A stretch of 64,000 nucleotides of DNA from Devosia ureilytica (lineage in GTDB: Bacteria; Pseudomonadota; Alphaproteobacteria; Rhizobiales; Devosiaceae). The notes beneath the pieces were generated by a model, which worked only from the letters and a program-made list of their open reading frames with translations, was not told where the DNA came from and did not search any database. Positions within the stretch are counted from its first letter, which is position 1, and every line of letters begins with the position of its first letter. Below, piece by piece: positions 35,395-44,410 of the stretch. Position numbers and translations under genes: made by a program. Location of the stretch: contig NZ_JAMZCU010000004.1 in assembly GCF_024273195.1 (NCBI RefSeq), positions 1 through 64,000 on the forward strand, written 5' to 3'.

Positions 35395-36684
35395 TCAGGC
35401 GCGGGCCAGGATGGCCTTGGCCTGAGCGAGGAAGTCGCTGGCGGTGTCGGAGATGGAGCGCTCGCCGAGCAACACGTTGACGGCCAGACGCTGGAAGGTC
35501 TGTTCCACTTCGTTCGAGCCGCTTGGGGGCGGCGGCGGCAGAACAGCCGTCTTGCCCTGAATCTTGTCGAAGAACTCGACCGAGCGGGCTTCGACATCGG
35601 TCAGCTTGGGCTGCAGGGCAGCGCGCACATCGCTCTGGCTGGGGATGCCACGTTCGAGGCCGAGGACCGCCGTCATGTCGAGATCGTTGACGAAGGCGCT
35701 CATATAGGCCGTGGCGGCCTCGGGATTGGCGCTGTCGCGGGTGAGGCAGACGAACTGGCTGGGCTGCACGATGGAGCCGGGCACCATGTCCGGGGTGTTG
35801 GGATACATTGCCGCGCCGAGCATGTCTTCGGTCAGGCCCTGCAAGCCAACCAACTGGTTGCTCCAGAGGTAGCTCATGGCCGATTTGCCCGTAACCACAC
35901 CCATCTGGGCCAGATCGGAAACACCAGCGAGGCCGGCACTTTCCGGCGCCGGAGGCGTGCCGCCGGCGTTGCGGATCTTTTCCCAGGTCGACCAGTATTC
36001 CTCGACGATCTCCTGGGTCGGACCATAGGAGCCATCCTCGTTGTAGAGCATGGCGCCCTTTTGGACGACGAAGTCGGAGAAGTTCTGGTAGCCGGCGGTG
36101 TTGTCATCGGTGCCCGGAACGCCGGTGGCTTCCTTGATCGCGGCGGCAAATTCGGCCAGCTCGTCATAGGTGTAGCCATAGGGGTCGAAATCGGTGCCCG
36201 GGACAATGCCGGCTTCTTCGAACAGGCGCGTGTTGAACATGGCCATGTGGCTGTTGGCGCCAATGGAGAGGGCGTAGAACTTGCCATCCACGGTGCCGGC
36301 ATCGATGGCGCTCTGGTCCATCTTGGAGATGTCGAGGCTCTTGCCGACATAATCGTCCAGCGGAACGACGGCGCCATTGGCGATATATTCGAACAGCACG
36401 CCGTAACCCTGCTGGATCACATCGGGCATGTTGCCGCCAGCGATCTGGGTCGTCAGCTTGGTGAAATAGTCACCAAAACCAAGGGTTTCGCCGGTGACTT
36501 TGATATCGGGATTCTTGGTGTTGAAAATGTCGATGACGGCAAAGGTGCGCTTGTCGCGCTCCGGGTTACCCCACCAGAAGTGACGGATTTCGGCGGCCTG
36601 GGCAAAAGCCGGGCGACCCATGGCCGCAAGCGCCAGCACCGATCCCGATGCACCCAGAAAAGTTCTTCTCGTCAGTTTGCTCAT
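35395..36684 (-). CDS. ABC transporter substrate-binding protein, family 1
   Basis: A 429-residue sugar-type binding protein. The N-terminus SKLTRRTFLGASGSVLALAAMG has the twin-arginine pattern (R-R-T-F-L), so Tat export is plausible, with cleavage after AFA. The mature part starts with an aromatic IRHFWWGNPERDKRT, and a surface tract of five prolines (LPPPPPS) lies near the C-terminus. The gene follows the PhyH-type oxygenase by 126 bp. Confidence 0.88.
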   Translation of the reverse strand: MSKLTRRTFLGASGSVLALAAMGRPAFAQAAEIRHFWWGNPERDKRTFAVIDIFNTKNPDIKVTGETLGFGDYFTKLTTQIAGGNMPDVIQQGYGVLFEYIANGAVVPLDDYVGKSLDISKMDQSAIDAGTVDGKFYALSIGANSHMAMFNTRLFEEAGIVPGTDFDPYGYTYDELAEFAAAIKEATGVPGTDDNTAGYQNFSDFVVQKGAMLYNEDGSYGPTQEIVEEYWSTWEKIRNAGGTPPAPESAGLAGVSDLAQMGVVTGKSAMSYLWSNQLVGLQGLTEDMLGAAMYPNTPDMVPGSIVQPSQFVCLTRDSANPEAATAYMSAFVNDLDMTAVLGLERGIPSQSDVRAALQPKLTDVEARSVEFFDKIQGKTAVLPPPPPSGSNEVEQTFQRLAVNVLLGERSISDTASDFLAQAKAILARA

Positions 36685-36810
36685 TGTGTTCCTCCCTTGA
36701 GCCTTCTTGGTCAGCTCGTCGCCGGGTCCTCAACCGGCGAACAGCCTTTTCATCCACTGACTTACGTACCTCTCGGCAGGGGTCAGCGAAATTCTTCTCC
36801 TCCCGACCAC

Positions 36811-37659
36811 CTAACCGTTGGCGGCCAGAGGAGCCTTGTGGGGCATGACGATCCGTCGCCGCTCGGGCGTCAGCCGCGCCAGCAGCGCAGCGCTGGGGAT
36901 CATGTCATGCCGGAAATAACCCCAGCTGGGGCCATAGCGATAAACGGTCATGCGGCGCTGGCCCGGATTGGTGCGGCGAGCCGAGCCGTGCATGATGGCA
37001 TCGACGAACATCAGCGCGTCGCCGGCCTTCAAATGCACCTCGACCGCGCCGGCAATGCCATCCACCGAGGTCTGGGCGTCGCGCTTGTCAACCGGGACCG
37101 TCTGGGGGTGACGAAGATTGGATTTGTGGCTGCCGGGAATGACCATGGTGGCGCCGTCGCCGGGGCCGATGTCATTGAGGGCGATCAGAACATTGACCTG
37201 CCCGCAGTGAAATTTTCCCGCATGGAAGCGGTATTGCGTGCGGATGGTGCCGACATGGCCGCCTGAATGCAGGCGCAGCGCCTGGCCCGGTCCGCGCACC
37301 GAGGCGAAGCACTCGTCGATAAAAGCGGGGCCGTGGTGGCCATCGAAATTTTCAGGGTCGTCCGAGCCGATGAAATGCACCGCCTTGGCGAACCAGGACG
37401 GGTGATCGATGAGGCTTTCCCAGACCAGGCCGGCTTCATAGACCTGTTGCAGGACAAGACCTTCCTGACGGGAGGCATCGTTGTAGAGGCGGACATTGTC
37501 GTGCCAGCCGTCGCCGACGAAATCCTGATGCTGGTCGAGCGTGACATTACAGGCAGCCACCTCGGCGGGTGACAGCGCATTGGGAATGACCAGATAGCCC
37601 TGGAGGTCGAACAGATAGCGTTCGAGTTCGGTGCAAGCTGCACCGGGCACCGTCTCCAT
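36811..37659 (-). CDS. Phytanoyl-CoA dioxygenase (PhyH) family oxygenase
   Basis: A 282-residue Fe(II)/2-oxoglutarate-dependent oxygenase. The DGYLVIPN-like start (LQGYLVIPNALSPAEV) and a jelly-roll core are seen. Candidate iron ligands are the His/Asp pair around FHCGQVNVLIALNDIGPGDGATMVIPGSHKSN and the distal His in MFVDAIMHGSARRTNPG, with arginine of RRTN for 2-oxoglutarate. It is the first minus-strand gene before the carbohydrate importer and may belong to the same operon. The substrate is unknown; bacterial members hydroxylate diverse small molecules. Confidence 0.85.
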   Translation of the reverse strand: METVPGAACTELERYLFDLQGYLVIPNALSPAEVAACNVTLDQHQDFVGDGWHDNVRLYNDASRQEGLVLQQVYEAGLVWESLIDHPSWFAKAVHFIGSDDPENFDGHHGPAFIDECFASVRGPGQALRLHSGGHVGTIRTQYRFHAGKFHCGQVNVLIALNDIGPGDGATMVIPGSHKSNLRHPQTVPVDKRDAQTSVDGIAGAVEVHLKAGDALMFVDAIMHGSARRTNPGQRRMTVYRYGPSWGYFRHDMIPSAALLARLTPERRRIVMPHKAPLAANG

Positions 37660-38147
37660 CCCTTACTCCCGCACTCTCATGCCCTGCATTGGGGCGAAGC
37701 TGGTGCGGTGCTGCTGGGAAGGTTCGTCCCGCCAACCGCGACCGCACGGTTGAGATCATTTTGCGGGCAACTCAGAAGGTCGATACGAGCAACTGTCCGT
37801 GGTTTAGCATCGGTCAGACAGCAGACGTACCGCGTAGCTCACGCTTTACCACATACCCTGGCTGGACCTCGAGGGGTCCATGACGTGTCTCCGGCCGTTC
37901 CTGAGAGGTTTTCCCCGCTCAGATTGGCCACAAGATTGTCCGATCTTCCATACAAGTCAATAGATTTGAAAGTGTCCGCGCTTGGCGGGCGCGGCCGTAA
38001 ACGATACCGGTCAGGACTACCCGCCTCTTCGTCCCCCACGGCCCTGTGCATAAATGTCCCCGGAGGAAGCAATTTTTTGCGCAATGCCAGACAAGAACGC
38101 ATTCGTGCGCTTTGAGCGGAATGGCGCCCGATGCTAGGGGAAGCGCC
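37660..38147. other. Intergenic region, divergent promoters
   Basis: The 488-bp gap between the PhyH gene and the HPP/CBS gene. It holds two small dyads: TGGACC-N6-GGTCCA at 37863-37880, and AAGAT-N6-ATCTT around 37931-37946. Either could be an operator. No coding region is supported. Confidence 0.45.
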
Positions 38148-39311
38148 ATGAGTGTCCTTGCCCGCTTTCTGCCCAATATGGTTGCCGTCAGTCCTCTCGA
38201 GCGGCTGCGTGCCGCCGTGGGCGCCTTCGTGGGCATTTTGGCGACCTCTGGCATCACTGCCCTGGCGCTGGGCCAGGGACCGGAATTGCCGCTGCTGATG
38301 GCGCCCATCGGGGCGTCGGCAGTGTTGCTGTTCGCGGTGCCGTCGAGCCCGCTGGCGCAGCCCTGGTCGATCCTTGTGGGCAATTGCCTGGCGGCCCTGG
38401 TCGGGGTTAGTTGCGCGTTGCTGCTAGGTGGTACCCCGGTGGCGGCCGCTCTGGCTGTTTCTGTCAGCATCGGGCTGATGCTGACCTTCAAATGCCTGCA
38501 CCCGCCCAGCGGCGCGGTGGCGCTGACTGCCGTGATCGGCGGTCCGGCGATTGCTGAACTGGGCTATGGCTTTGTTGCCTGGCCCGTCGGCATCAATTCG
38601 GTGCTGCTGCTTCTGGCCGCCATGGCCTTCAACCGGCTGACCGGCAAGGACTATCCGCACAAACCCGTGGCCAGTCCCGCGGCCGACGCCAAGGTGGTGC
38701 CCTTCTCGCCCACGGTGAGCCTGGGGATTTCGGTCGACGACCTGAAATCGGCCATTCGTGAGCGCGACGAAGTGGTCAGTGTCGATCCGGTGGACCTTGA
38801 AGACATGCTGGAGCGGGCGGCACTGCTGGCCTTTGCCCGCCGCTCGGGCGGCATTACCGCCGCCATGGTGATGACCCGTGACGTTGCCCGGGTGCAGCCG
38901 GGCACTTCGTTGCGCGTGGCCTTGCGGACCCTACGTGGCCATGGGGTCAAGGCCTTGCCGGTGGTCGATACGGCTGGCCGGGTGGTGGGCATTCTCACCC
39001 AGACCGATCTCCTCGAGAAAGCGGAATGGGGTCCGGTGCATGCTTCATCGGGGCTTGGATGGCGCTTGCGCGCCATGACCAATTCTGACCGCCCGCTGCG
39101 CGGCAAGGTGCGTGACGTGATGACCACCCATGTGGCGACTGTCACCGAAGCCATGCCGATTGCGCTGGTGATGCGGCTGATGCTCGATTCCGGGCATCAC
39201 CACCTGCCCGTATCGGCTGACAACGGCGTCCTGAGGGGCATGGTCACCCAGTCGGACCTGATCGCCGCGCTTTTTGGCAGTGAAGCCACCGAGCAGGCGC
39301 TGATCGCCTAG
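38148..39311 (+). CDS. HPP-family membrane protein with CBS pair
   Basis: 387 residues from the ATG at 38148 (AGGGGAAGC upstream). Residues about 20-165 form the four-helix HPP domain, named for its His-Pro-Pro motif, here in FKCLHPPSGAVALTAVIGG. Residues about 240-380 contain two CBS repeats (VMTRDVARVQPGTSLRVALRTLRGHGVKALPVVD and VMTTHVATVTEAMPIALVMRLMLDSGHHHLPVS) that usually bind adenine nucleotides. HPP proteins have been linked to nitrite or anion transport in plastids and cyanobacteria; the role here is unknown. It is convergent with acuI, 6 bp apart. Confidence 0.85.
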   Translation: MSVLARFLPNMVAVSPLERLRAAVGAFVGILATSGITALALGQGPELPLLMAPIGASAVLLFAVPSSPLAQPWSILVGNCLAALVGVSCALLLGGTPVAAALAVSVSIGLMLTFKCLHPPSGAVALTAVIGGPAIAELGYGFVAWPVGINSVLLLLAAMAFNRLTGKDYPHKPVASPAADAKVVPFSPTVSLGISVDDLKSAIRERDEVVSVDPVDLEDMLERAALLAFARRSGGITAAMVMTRDVARVQPGTSLRVALRTLRGHGVKALPVVDTAGRVVGILTQTDLLEKAEWGPVHASSGLGWRLRAMTNSDRPLRGKVRDVMTTHVATVTEAMPIALVMRLMLDSGHHHLPVSADNGVLRGMVTQSDLIAALFGSEATEQALIA

Positions 39312-39317
39312 AGCAAT

Positions 39318-40310
39318 CTAGCCCGCAGGATTGACCAGCACCCGGCCCTTCACTTCGCCGCGGAGGATTTGCCCGGCCTTTTCGGGCAGCGCCTCCAGGC
39401 CAACCTCCTCGACATTATCGGCATAGGCACCAAAATCGAAGAGCCCAGCCAGACGCGCCCAGGCGGCCTGTCGCGCCTCGAATGGCTGCATGACACTGTC
39501 GATGCCGGCGAGCGTCACGCCGCGCAACAGGAACGGCAGCACATTGGTGTTGAGGCCCATGCCTGCCGCATTGCCGAGGCTCGCCACAGCGCCGCCATAG
39601 GCGATCTGGCGCAGCAGCTTGCCCAGCACATCGCCGCCGACGCAGTCGATGGCGGCCGCATATTTTGCGGTTTCGAGCGGCTTGTCCGGCTGGGCCAGGA
39701 ACTCGGCGCGATCCACAATGCTGGCGGCGCCCAGCGCCAAGAGCATGTCCGCATGTTGCGGGCGACCCGAAAGCGCCGCCACTGTGTAGCCAAGGCGCCT
39801 GAGGAGGGCCACGGCGATGGAGCCGACGCCGCCTGCGGCACCGGTCACCAGAACCTCGCCGCTGGCTGGAGAAATGCCGAGGGTTTCGAGACGATTGATG
39901 GCCAGCATGGCCGTGAGACCGGCGGTGCCCATGATCATGGCATCGCGTGTCGTCAGCGCTCCCGGCAGGGGCACCAGCCAATCGGCCCTGACCCGCGCCC
40001 GCTCGGCATAGCCGCCCCAATGGGCCTCGCCGACGCGCCAGCCGGTCAGCACGACGGGGTCACCAACGCGATAGCGGACGTCGCTGCTCTTACTCACCTT
40101 GCCGGCAAAATCGATGCCGGCGACATGGGGATAGGTTCGCACCAAACCGCCCTGCCCGGTCAGACACAGCCCGTCCTTGTAGTTGAGCCCCGCCCATTCG
40201 ACATCGACTGTTACCTCGCCCTCGGGAAGCCGGTCATCGGAGAGCGTCTGGACAGTCGATGACACTGTGCCGTCTTCGGATTTTTCGGTCAGCAGAGCGC
40301 GGAATGACAT
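39318..40310 (-). CDS. acuI: Acrylyl-CoA reductase AcuI / YhdH-family oxidoreductase
   Basis: A 330-residue zinc-independent MDR-superfamily NADPH oxidoreductase. Seen are the N-terminal GroES-like fold with NYKDGLCLTGQGG and VAGIDFAG, then the nucleotide motif VTGAAGGVGSIAVALLRRLGY. No structural zinc cysteine cluster is present, as expected for this group. The start at 40310 (MSFRALL) is favoured by alignment to the family. It reduces acryloyl-CoA to propionyl-CoA in 3-hydroxypropionate or DMSP metabolism and detoxification. It stands alone. Confidence 0.87.
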   Translation of the reverse strand: MSFRALLTEKSEDGTVSSTVQTLSDDRLPEGEVTVDVEWAGLNYKDGLCLTGQGGLVRTYPHVAGIDFAGKVSKSSDVRYRVGDPVVLTGWRVGEAHWGGYAERARVRADWLVPLPGALTTRDAMIMGTAGLTAMLAINRLETLGISPASGEVLVTGAAGGVGSIAVALLRRLGYTVAALSGRPQHADMLLALGAASIVDRAEFLAQPDKPLETAKYAAAIDCVGGDVLGKLLRQIAYGGAVASLGNAAGMGLNTNVLPFLLRGVTLAGIDSVMQPFEARQAAWARLAGLFDFGAYADNVEEVGLEALPEKAGQILRGEVKGRVLVNPAG

Positions 40311-40607
40311 GGGCTTTTCTCCTCTGGAACGCGTGTTTGTGACGACCATAGCGGAGCTTACGCGCCAGGCCAAAAGTTATCCCCGCACCCAAATCCTCCC
40401 CCATACTCCCACCCATCTCTCCCGTGAAAGGGCGGACTGCAGCGAACGGTTGCGGGAGGGAAAGCCGGGCGTGGGGCAGTCGCTTGCCGCCACGGTCCGG
40501 GAGGCACTGGATGATAGTCCGGATACTGTGGGCAGCACTTGGCTGCTGTCCCCGGAACAGTCCAGCAAGGCCCCCCCTAACGAGAAACTTCGCTCCGTCC
40601 CGCCGGG

Positions 40608-40632
40608 CAAATCTCTCCGGTGGAGAGATTTG
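40608..40632. repeat. Mini-palindrome, second copy type
   Basis: Perfect 11-bp arms (CAAATCTCTCC and its complement) with a GGT loop. Length, loop size, CAAA...CC/GG...TTTG ends and the following GAGGCG match the palindrome inside the transposase gene (71-95, followed by GAGGTG). The central bases differ in a compensatory way. Confidence 0.7.
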
Positions 40633-40671
40633 AGGCGAGAAGGCCATAAGCGCTACGCGCGAATGGCTAGC

Positions 40672-40734
40672 GTCCCGAGACGGCTTTCGTTTCGCTTTTT
40701 TACCTATCCTTTGAGACGGAGGCCGTCTCGGGAC
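40672..40734. repeat. Competing inverted repeats downstream of maeB
   Basis: Arms GTCCCGAGACGGC (40672-40684) and GCCGTCTCGGGAC (40722-40734) form a perfect 13-bp inverted repeat. A second copy of GAGACGG at 40713-40719 can instead pair with CCGTCTC (40723-40729) in a tight hairpin. The two structures are mutually exclusive. Confidence 0.6.
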
Positions 40735-40788
40735 CCCGCTCTACCCCCAATCCGCGAGGCCACCTGGCCGGGCGGCGCTTCAGCCTGC

Positions 40789-43056
40789 CTATCCCGCCGC
40801 CTCGGTTGCGGCGATTGCGGCCATATTGACGATACCGCGACTGGTGACCGTGGGCGCCAGAATGTGAGCCGGCTTGGCCGTACCCATGAGGATCGGGCCG
40901 ATGTGGAGGCCGTTGTTGAGCTCCTTGAGCAGGGTCATCGACAGGTTCGCCGCTTCCAGATTGGGGAAAATCAGCAGGTTGGCTTCGCCCTTGAGCACCG
41001 AATCCGGGATGTAACGCTCGCGCAATTCGGAATTGACCGCCAGGTCGCCCTGCATTTCGCCCTCGACCACCAGATCGGGTGCGTCGCGCTTGAGACGGTC
41101 GTAGACCGCCCGCATCTTCTCGCTGCTCTCTCCATCGCGCGAGCCGAAGTTGGAATAGCTCAGCAGTGCTGCCTTGGCCTCGATGTTGAAGCGCTTGAGG
41201 TGATCGCGCGCCTGCAACGCGATGGACACCAGCTCGTCCTCGGTCGGGTCGATATTGGCGTAGGTGTCGGCCAGGAAGAACACGCCGCGATTGAGGATCA
41301 GCATGGAGAGCGCCGAGAGCTGGCGCGCGCCAGGCGCCACCCCGATAACGGAATGAATATCGCGGGCATGCTTGATGAAGCGCCCCTGCAAACCGCAGAT
41401 CAGGGCATCGGCATCGCCGCGCCGCACACTGAGCGCGCCGATGACGGTGGTGTTGGTGCGCACAATGGTGCGGGCGGTATCGGGCGTTACGCCCTTGCGC
41501 CCCACCAGCGCATGGAACTCAGCGACATAGTCGCGATAGCGCGGATCGTCTTCGGGGTTGATGACCTCGAAATCCGTGCCGGGACGGATGGTTAGGCCGA
41601 AACGTTCCAATCGTGATTCAATCACCGAGGGTCGACCGATCAGGACGGGCTTGCCCAGACCATCTTCAAGGATCACCTGAGCCGCCCGCAGCACCCTCTC
41701 ATCCTCGCCGTCGGCAAAGGCAATGCGCTTGCCCGACGACTGCGCCCGCTCGATCATCGGCTTCATGACGAGGCCGGAGCGGAAAACGAAGCGGCGGAGC
41801 TGATCGCGATAGGCATCGAAATCGGTGATCGGTCGGGCAGCGACGCCAGAGTCCATGGCCGCCTTGGCCACAGCCGGCGCAATGCGCAGGATCAGCCGCT
41901 GGTCGAATGGATTTGGTATCAGATAGTCCGGCCCGAAAATGGCCGGCACGCCGTGGCTGGTCGCCTCCAAGCCAGGTTCATGCGCCAGCTTGGCAATGGC
42001 GTGGGCCGCGGCGGCCTTCATTTCCTCGTTGATGATTGTAGCGCCGCAATCGAGGGCGCCGCGGAACAGAAAGGGGAAGCAGAGGACGTTGTTGACCTGG
42101 TTGGGATAGTCGCTGCGACCAGTGCAGACCAGCGCGTCGGGCCGCGCGGCCTTGGCCAGTTCGGGCATGATTTCGGGGATGGGATTGGAGAGCGCCAGGA
42201 TTAGTGGATTAGCCGCCATGTCCTTCATCATCTCGGGCTTGAGCGCCCCGGCCTTGGAAAGGCCCACATAGATATCCGCCCCCGCCATAACCGCGCTAAG
42301 CTCGGTGGCGTCGGTGTCTTGTGCGAAGGCGCCCCGCCAGCGATCGACGGAGTTGTCGCGTTTTTTCGTCACGAGGCCCTTGCTATCGGCGATCCAGATA
42401 TTTTCCCGCTTGGCCCCGACGGCGATCAGCATGTTCATGCAGGCAATAGCCGCCGCCCCTGCCCCAGAGGTGACGATCTTGACCTTGCCAATGTCCTTCT
42501 TGACCAGCCGCATGGCGTTGATCACGGCAGCGGCCACGATGATCGCGGTACCATGCTGATCATCATGGAACACCGGAATGTTCATCCGCTCGCGCAGCGC
42601 TTCCTCGATTTCGAAGCATTCGGGGGCCTTGATGTCCTCAAGGTTGATACCGCCGAAGCTGGGTTCGAGCGGCGCCACAATCTCGATGAAACGCTTGGGG
42701 TCCTGCTCGTTGACCTCAAGGTCGATGCTGTCGATGCCGGCGAACTTCTTGAACAGAACCGCCTTGCCTTCCATCACCGGCTTGCTCGCCAGAGCCCCGA
42801 TATTGCCAAGCCCCAGCACCGCCGTGCCGTTGGAAATCACCGCCACCAGATTGCCCTTGGAGGTGTATTTGTAGGCATCAGCCGGATTGGCCGCGATCTC
42901 CTCGCAAGGGATGGCAACGCCCGGCGAATAGGCCAGCGACAGGTCGCGGGTATTGGCAAGCGGCTTGGTCGCCACGATCTCGAGCTTCCCGGGCTTGGGA
43001 AACTCATGAAAATGCAGTGCCGCTTCGCGCAGGCTGGTGGCCTTGTCGTCAGACAT
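40789..43056 (-). CDS. maeB: NADP-dependent malic enzyme with phosphotransacetylase-like domain
   Basis: A 755-residue MaeB-type enzyme making pyruvate, CO2 and NADPH from malate. The malic N-domain contains [15 protein letters not shown] and [19 protein letters not shown]. The NAD(P) domain has [16 protein letters not shown] and [14 protein letters not shown]. Residues about 430-755 form a PTA-like domain ([28 protein letters not shown]-type end) that gives allosteric control by acetyl-CoA in relatives but no phosphotransacetylase activity. The start at 43056 (MSDDKATSL) has GGGAGA upstream; the longer frame has no support. Confidence 0.93.
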   Translation of the reverse strand: MSDDKATSLREAALHFHEFPKPGKLEIVATKPLANTRDLSLAYSPGVAIPCEEIAANPADAYKYTSKGNLVAVISNGTAVLGLGNIGALASKPVMEGKAVLFKKFAGIDSIDLEVNEQDPKRFIEIVAPLEPSFGGINLEDIKAPECFEIEEALRERMNIPVFHDDQHGTAIIVAAAVINAMRLVKKDIGKVKIVTSGAGAAAIACMNMLIAVGAKRENIWIADSKGLVTKKRDNSVDRWRGAFAQDTDATELSAVMAGADIYVGLSKAGALKPEMMKDMAANPLILALSNPIPEIMPELAKAARPDALVCTGRSDYPNQVNNVLCFPFLFRGALDCGATIINEEMKAAAAHAIAKLAHEPGLEATSHGVPAIFGPDYLIPNPFDQRLILRIAPAVAKAAMDSGVAARPITDFDAYRDQLRRFVFRSGLVMKPMIERAQSSGKRIAFADGEDERVLRAAQVILEDGLGKPVLIGRPSVIESRLERFGLTIRPGTDFEVINPEDDPRYRDYVAEFHALVGRKGVTPDTARTIVRTNTTVIGALSVRRGDADALICGLQGRFIKHARDIHSVIGVAPGARQLSALSMLILNRGVFFLADTYANIDPTEDELVSIALQARDHLKRFNIEAKAALLSYSNFGSRDGESSEKMRAVYDRLKRDAPDLVVEGEMQGDLAVNSELRERYIPDSVLKGEANLLIFPNLEAANLSMTLLKELNNGLHIGPILMGTAKPAHILAPTVTSRGIVNMAAIAATEAAG

Positions 43057-43286
43057 CGATCTCTCCCGTTGCGGCGGCGGTTCTTTCCGCACGCCAGGCC
43101 GCGTCCCCACGCGGCAAAAGTTTTCCAGACCAGTTCGGCCTTGCTAAGGGAAGTTATGCCTTAGTCGCATTCCGTGCATCTGGATTTCGGAATCACATCC
43201 ACAAACCACCGCCCTCGGGTTGATTGGTTCAGAAATCCTGATAGACAATTTATTCATTCTCTTACGAGCAGCGTTGCATTCCTGTC

Positions 43287-44216
43287 ATGAGCCGCAATTT
43301 TCTGGTTATCGACCCCGAAGAGGGTATTGACGTTCTCAAGGGGCTGGCTTCGCCTATTCGGGTGAAGATGCTCAAGCTGCTCCATATAGAGGGACCGCTC
43401 AACGGCAATGACATTGCCGAAAAGCTTGGCCTGCCACAGTCGACTGTGTCGACAAACCTGCAAATCCTGGAAGGCGCGGGGCTGATCCGCACCGAGACGC
43501 AGAAGGCCCGCAAGGGCAATCAGAAGATCTGCCACTCGACCTTTGACGAAGTGCTGGTGATGTTCAAGGACGACATCAAGCCGCTGCGCGCCAATACCAT
43601 CGAAGTCTCGATGCCCCTGGGGCTTTACACAAGCTGTGAGATTTCATCGCCCTGCGGGCTGTGCTCTACAGAAGGCATTATCGGCCTGCTCGATGTGCCG
43701 GACACCTATCTCGAGCCGGATCGCATGAAGGCGGGGCTGATCTGGTTTACGCGGGGCTTCCTCGAATACCAGTTTCCCAACAATGCCAAGCTGGCGCAGA
43801 ACACCATTGAATCCATGGAGTTTTCCATGGAACTGAGCTCGGAAGTGCCGGGCACCTCCGCCGACTGGCCCAGCGACATTACGCTCTCAGTCAACGGCAC
43901 CGAAATCGGCACGTGGCTCTCCACCGGCGATTTTGGTGACAAGCGCGGCGTCTACACGCCGGATTGGTGGAAGCTGAAGGGGAGCCAGTACGGCAAGCTC
44001 AAGAGCTGGCGCGTCACCATGGACGGGACCTATGTGGACGGGATGAAAATCTCCCCCGTGTCGCTGCATGACCTGGATCTGGCGAACCATCATTCGATCC
44101 GGTTGCGCATCGCGGTGAAGCCCGACGCCAAGCATCCGGGCGGCATCAATATCTTTGGCCGCGGTTTTGGAAATTACGACCAGGACATCATCCTGCGCCT
44201 GCAGACCGCCCAATAG
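43287..44216 (+). CDS. ArsR-type regulator with C-terminal sensor domain
   Basis: A 309-residue protein. Residues about 10-90 are a winged helix of the ArsR/HTH_5 class (LKGLASPIRVKMLKLLHIEGPLNGNDIAEKLGLPQSTVSTNLQILEGAGLI). The rest (about 100-309) is mostly beta, with a cysteine-rich CEISSPCGLCSTEG stretch and many aromatic residues (YTPDWWKLKGSQYGKLKSW), and could be a carbohydrate-binding sensor. It lies 194 bp before the GH51 gene and probably regulates it and the transporter. Confidence 0.78.
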   Translation: MSRNFLVIDPEEGIDVLKGLASPIRVKMLKLLHIEGPLNGNDIAEKLGLPQSTVSTNLQILEGAGLIRTETQKARKGNQKICHSTFDEVLVMFKDDIKPLRANTIEVSMPLGLYTSCEISSPCGLCSTEGIIGLLDVPDTYLEPDRMKAGLIWFTRGFLEYQFPNNAKLAQNTIESMEFSMELSSEVPGTSADWPSDITLSVNGTEIGTWLSTGDFGDKRGVYTPDWWKLKGSQYGKLKSWRVTMDGTYVDGMKISPVSLHDLDLANHHSIRLRIAVKPDAKHPGGINIFGRGFGNYDQDIILRLQTAQ

Positions 44217-44410
44217 CCTTTTGGAAATTTACTTCTAAATCAAAGCGTTAAGCAGGTCCAAAACGCGGCATCTGTTGGATTTTGCACGCCTGGATCAAGC
44301 ACGCAATAAATCACACAAATGATCTCGCGCACCCCTTGCGCGCCAATTCGACGCTCGCTAAAACAGCATCAATGATATAAATCAGAAAAACCGAATTAGT
44401 GGAGGGGCCA

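Larger units (their letters stand above)
40311..40788. other. Intergenic region rich in palindromes
   Basis: The 478-bp gap between maeB and acuI, both on the minus strand. It contains a mini-palindrome (40608-40632) and a larger nested inverted repeat (40672-40734). No gene is supported. Confidence 0.6.

Noticed and set aside
40183..41595. 470-codon plus-strand frame over acuI start, spacer and maeB
   Set aside because: It crosses two genes and palindromic spacer DNA, has no recognisable domain, and is antisense to maeB catalytic regions.
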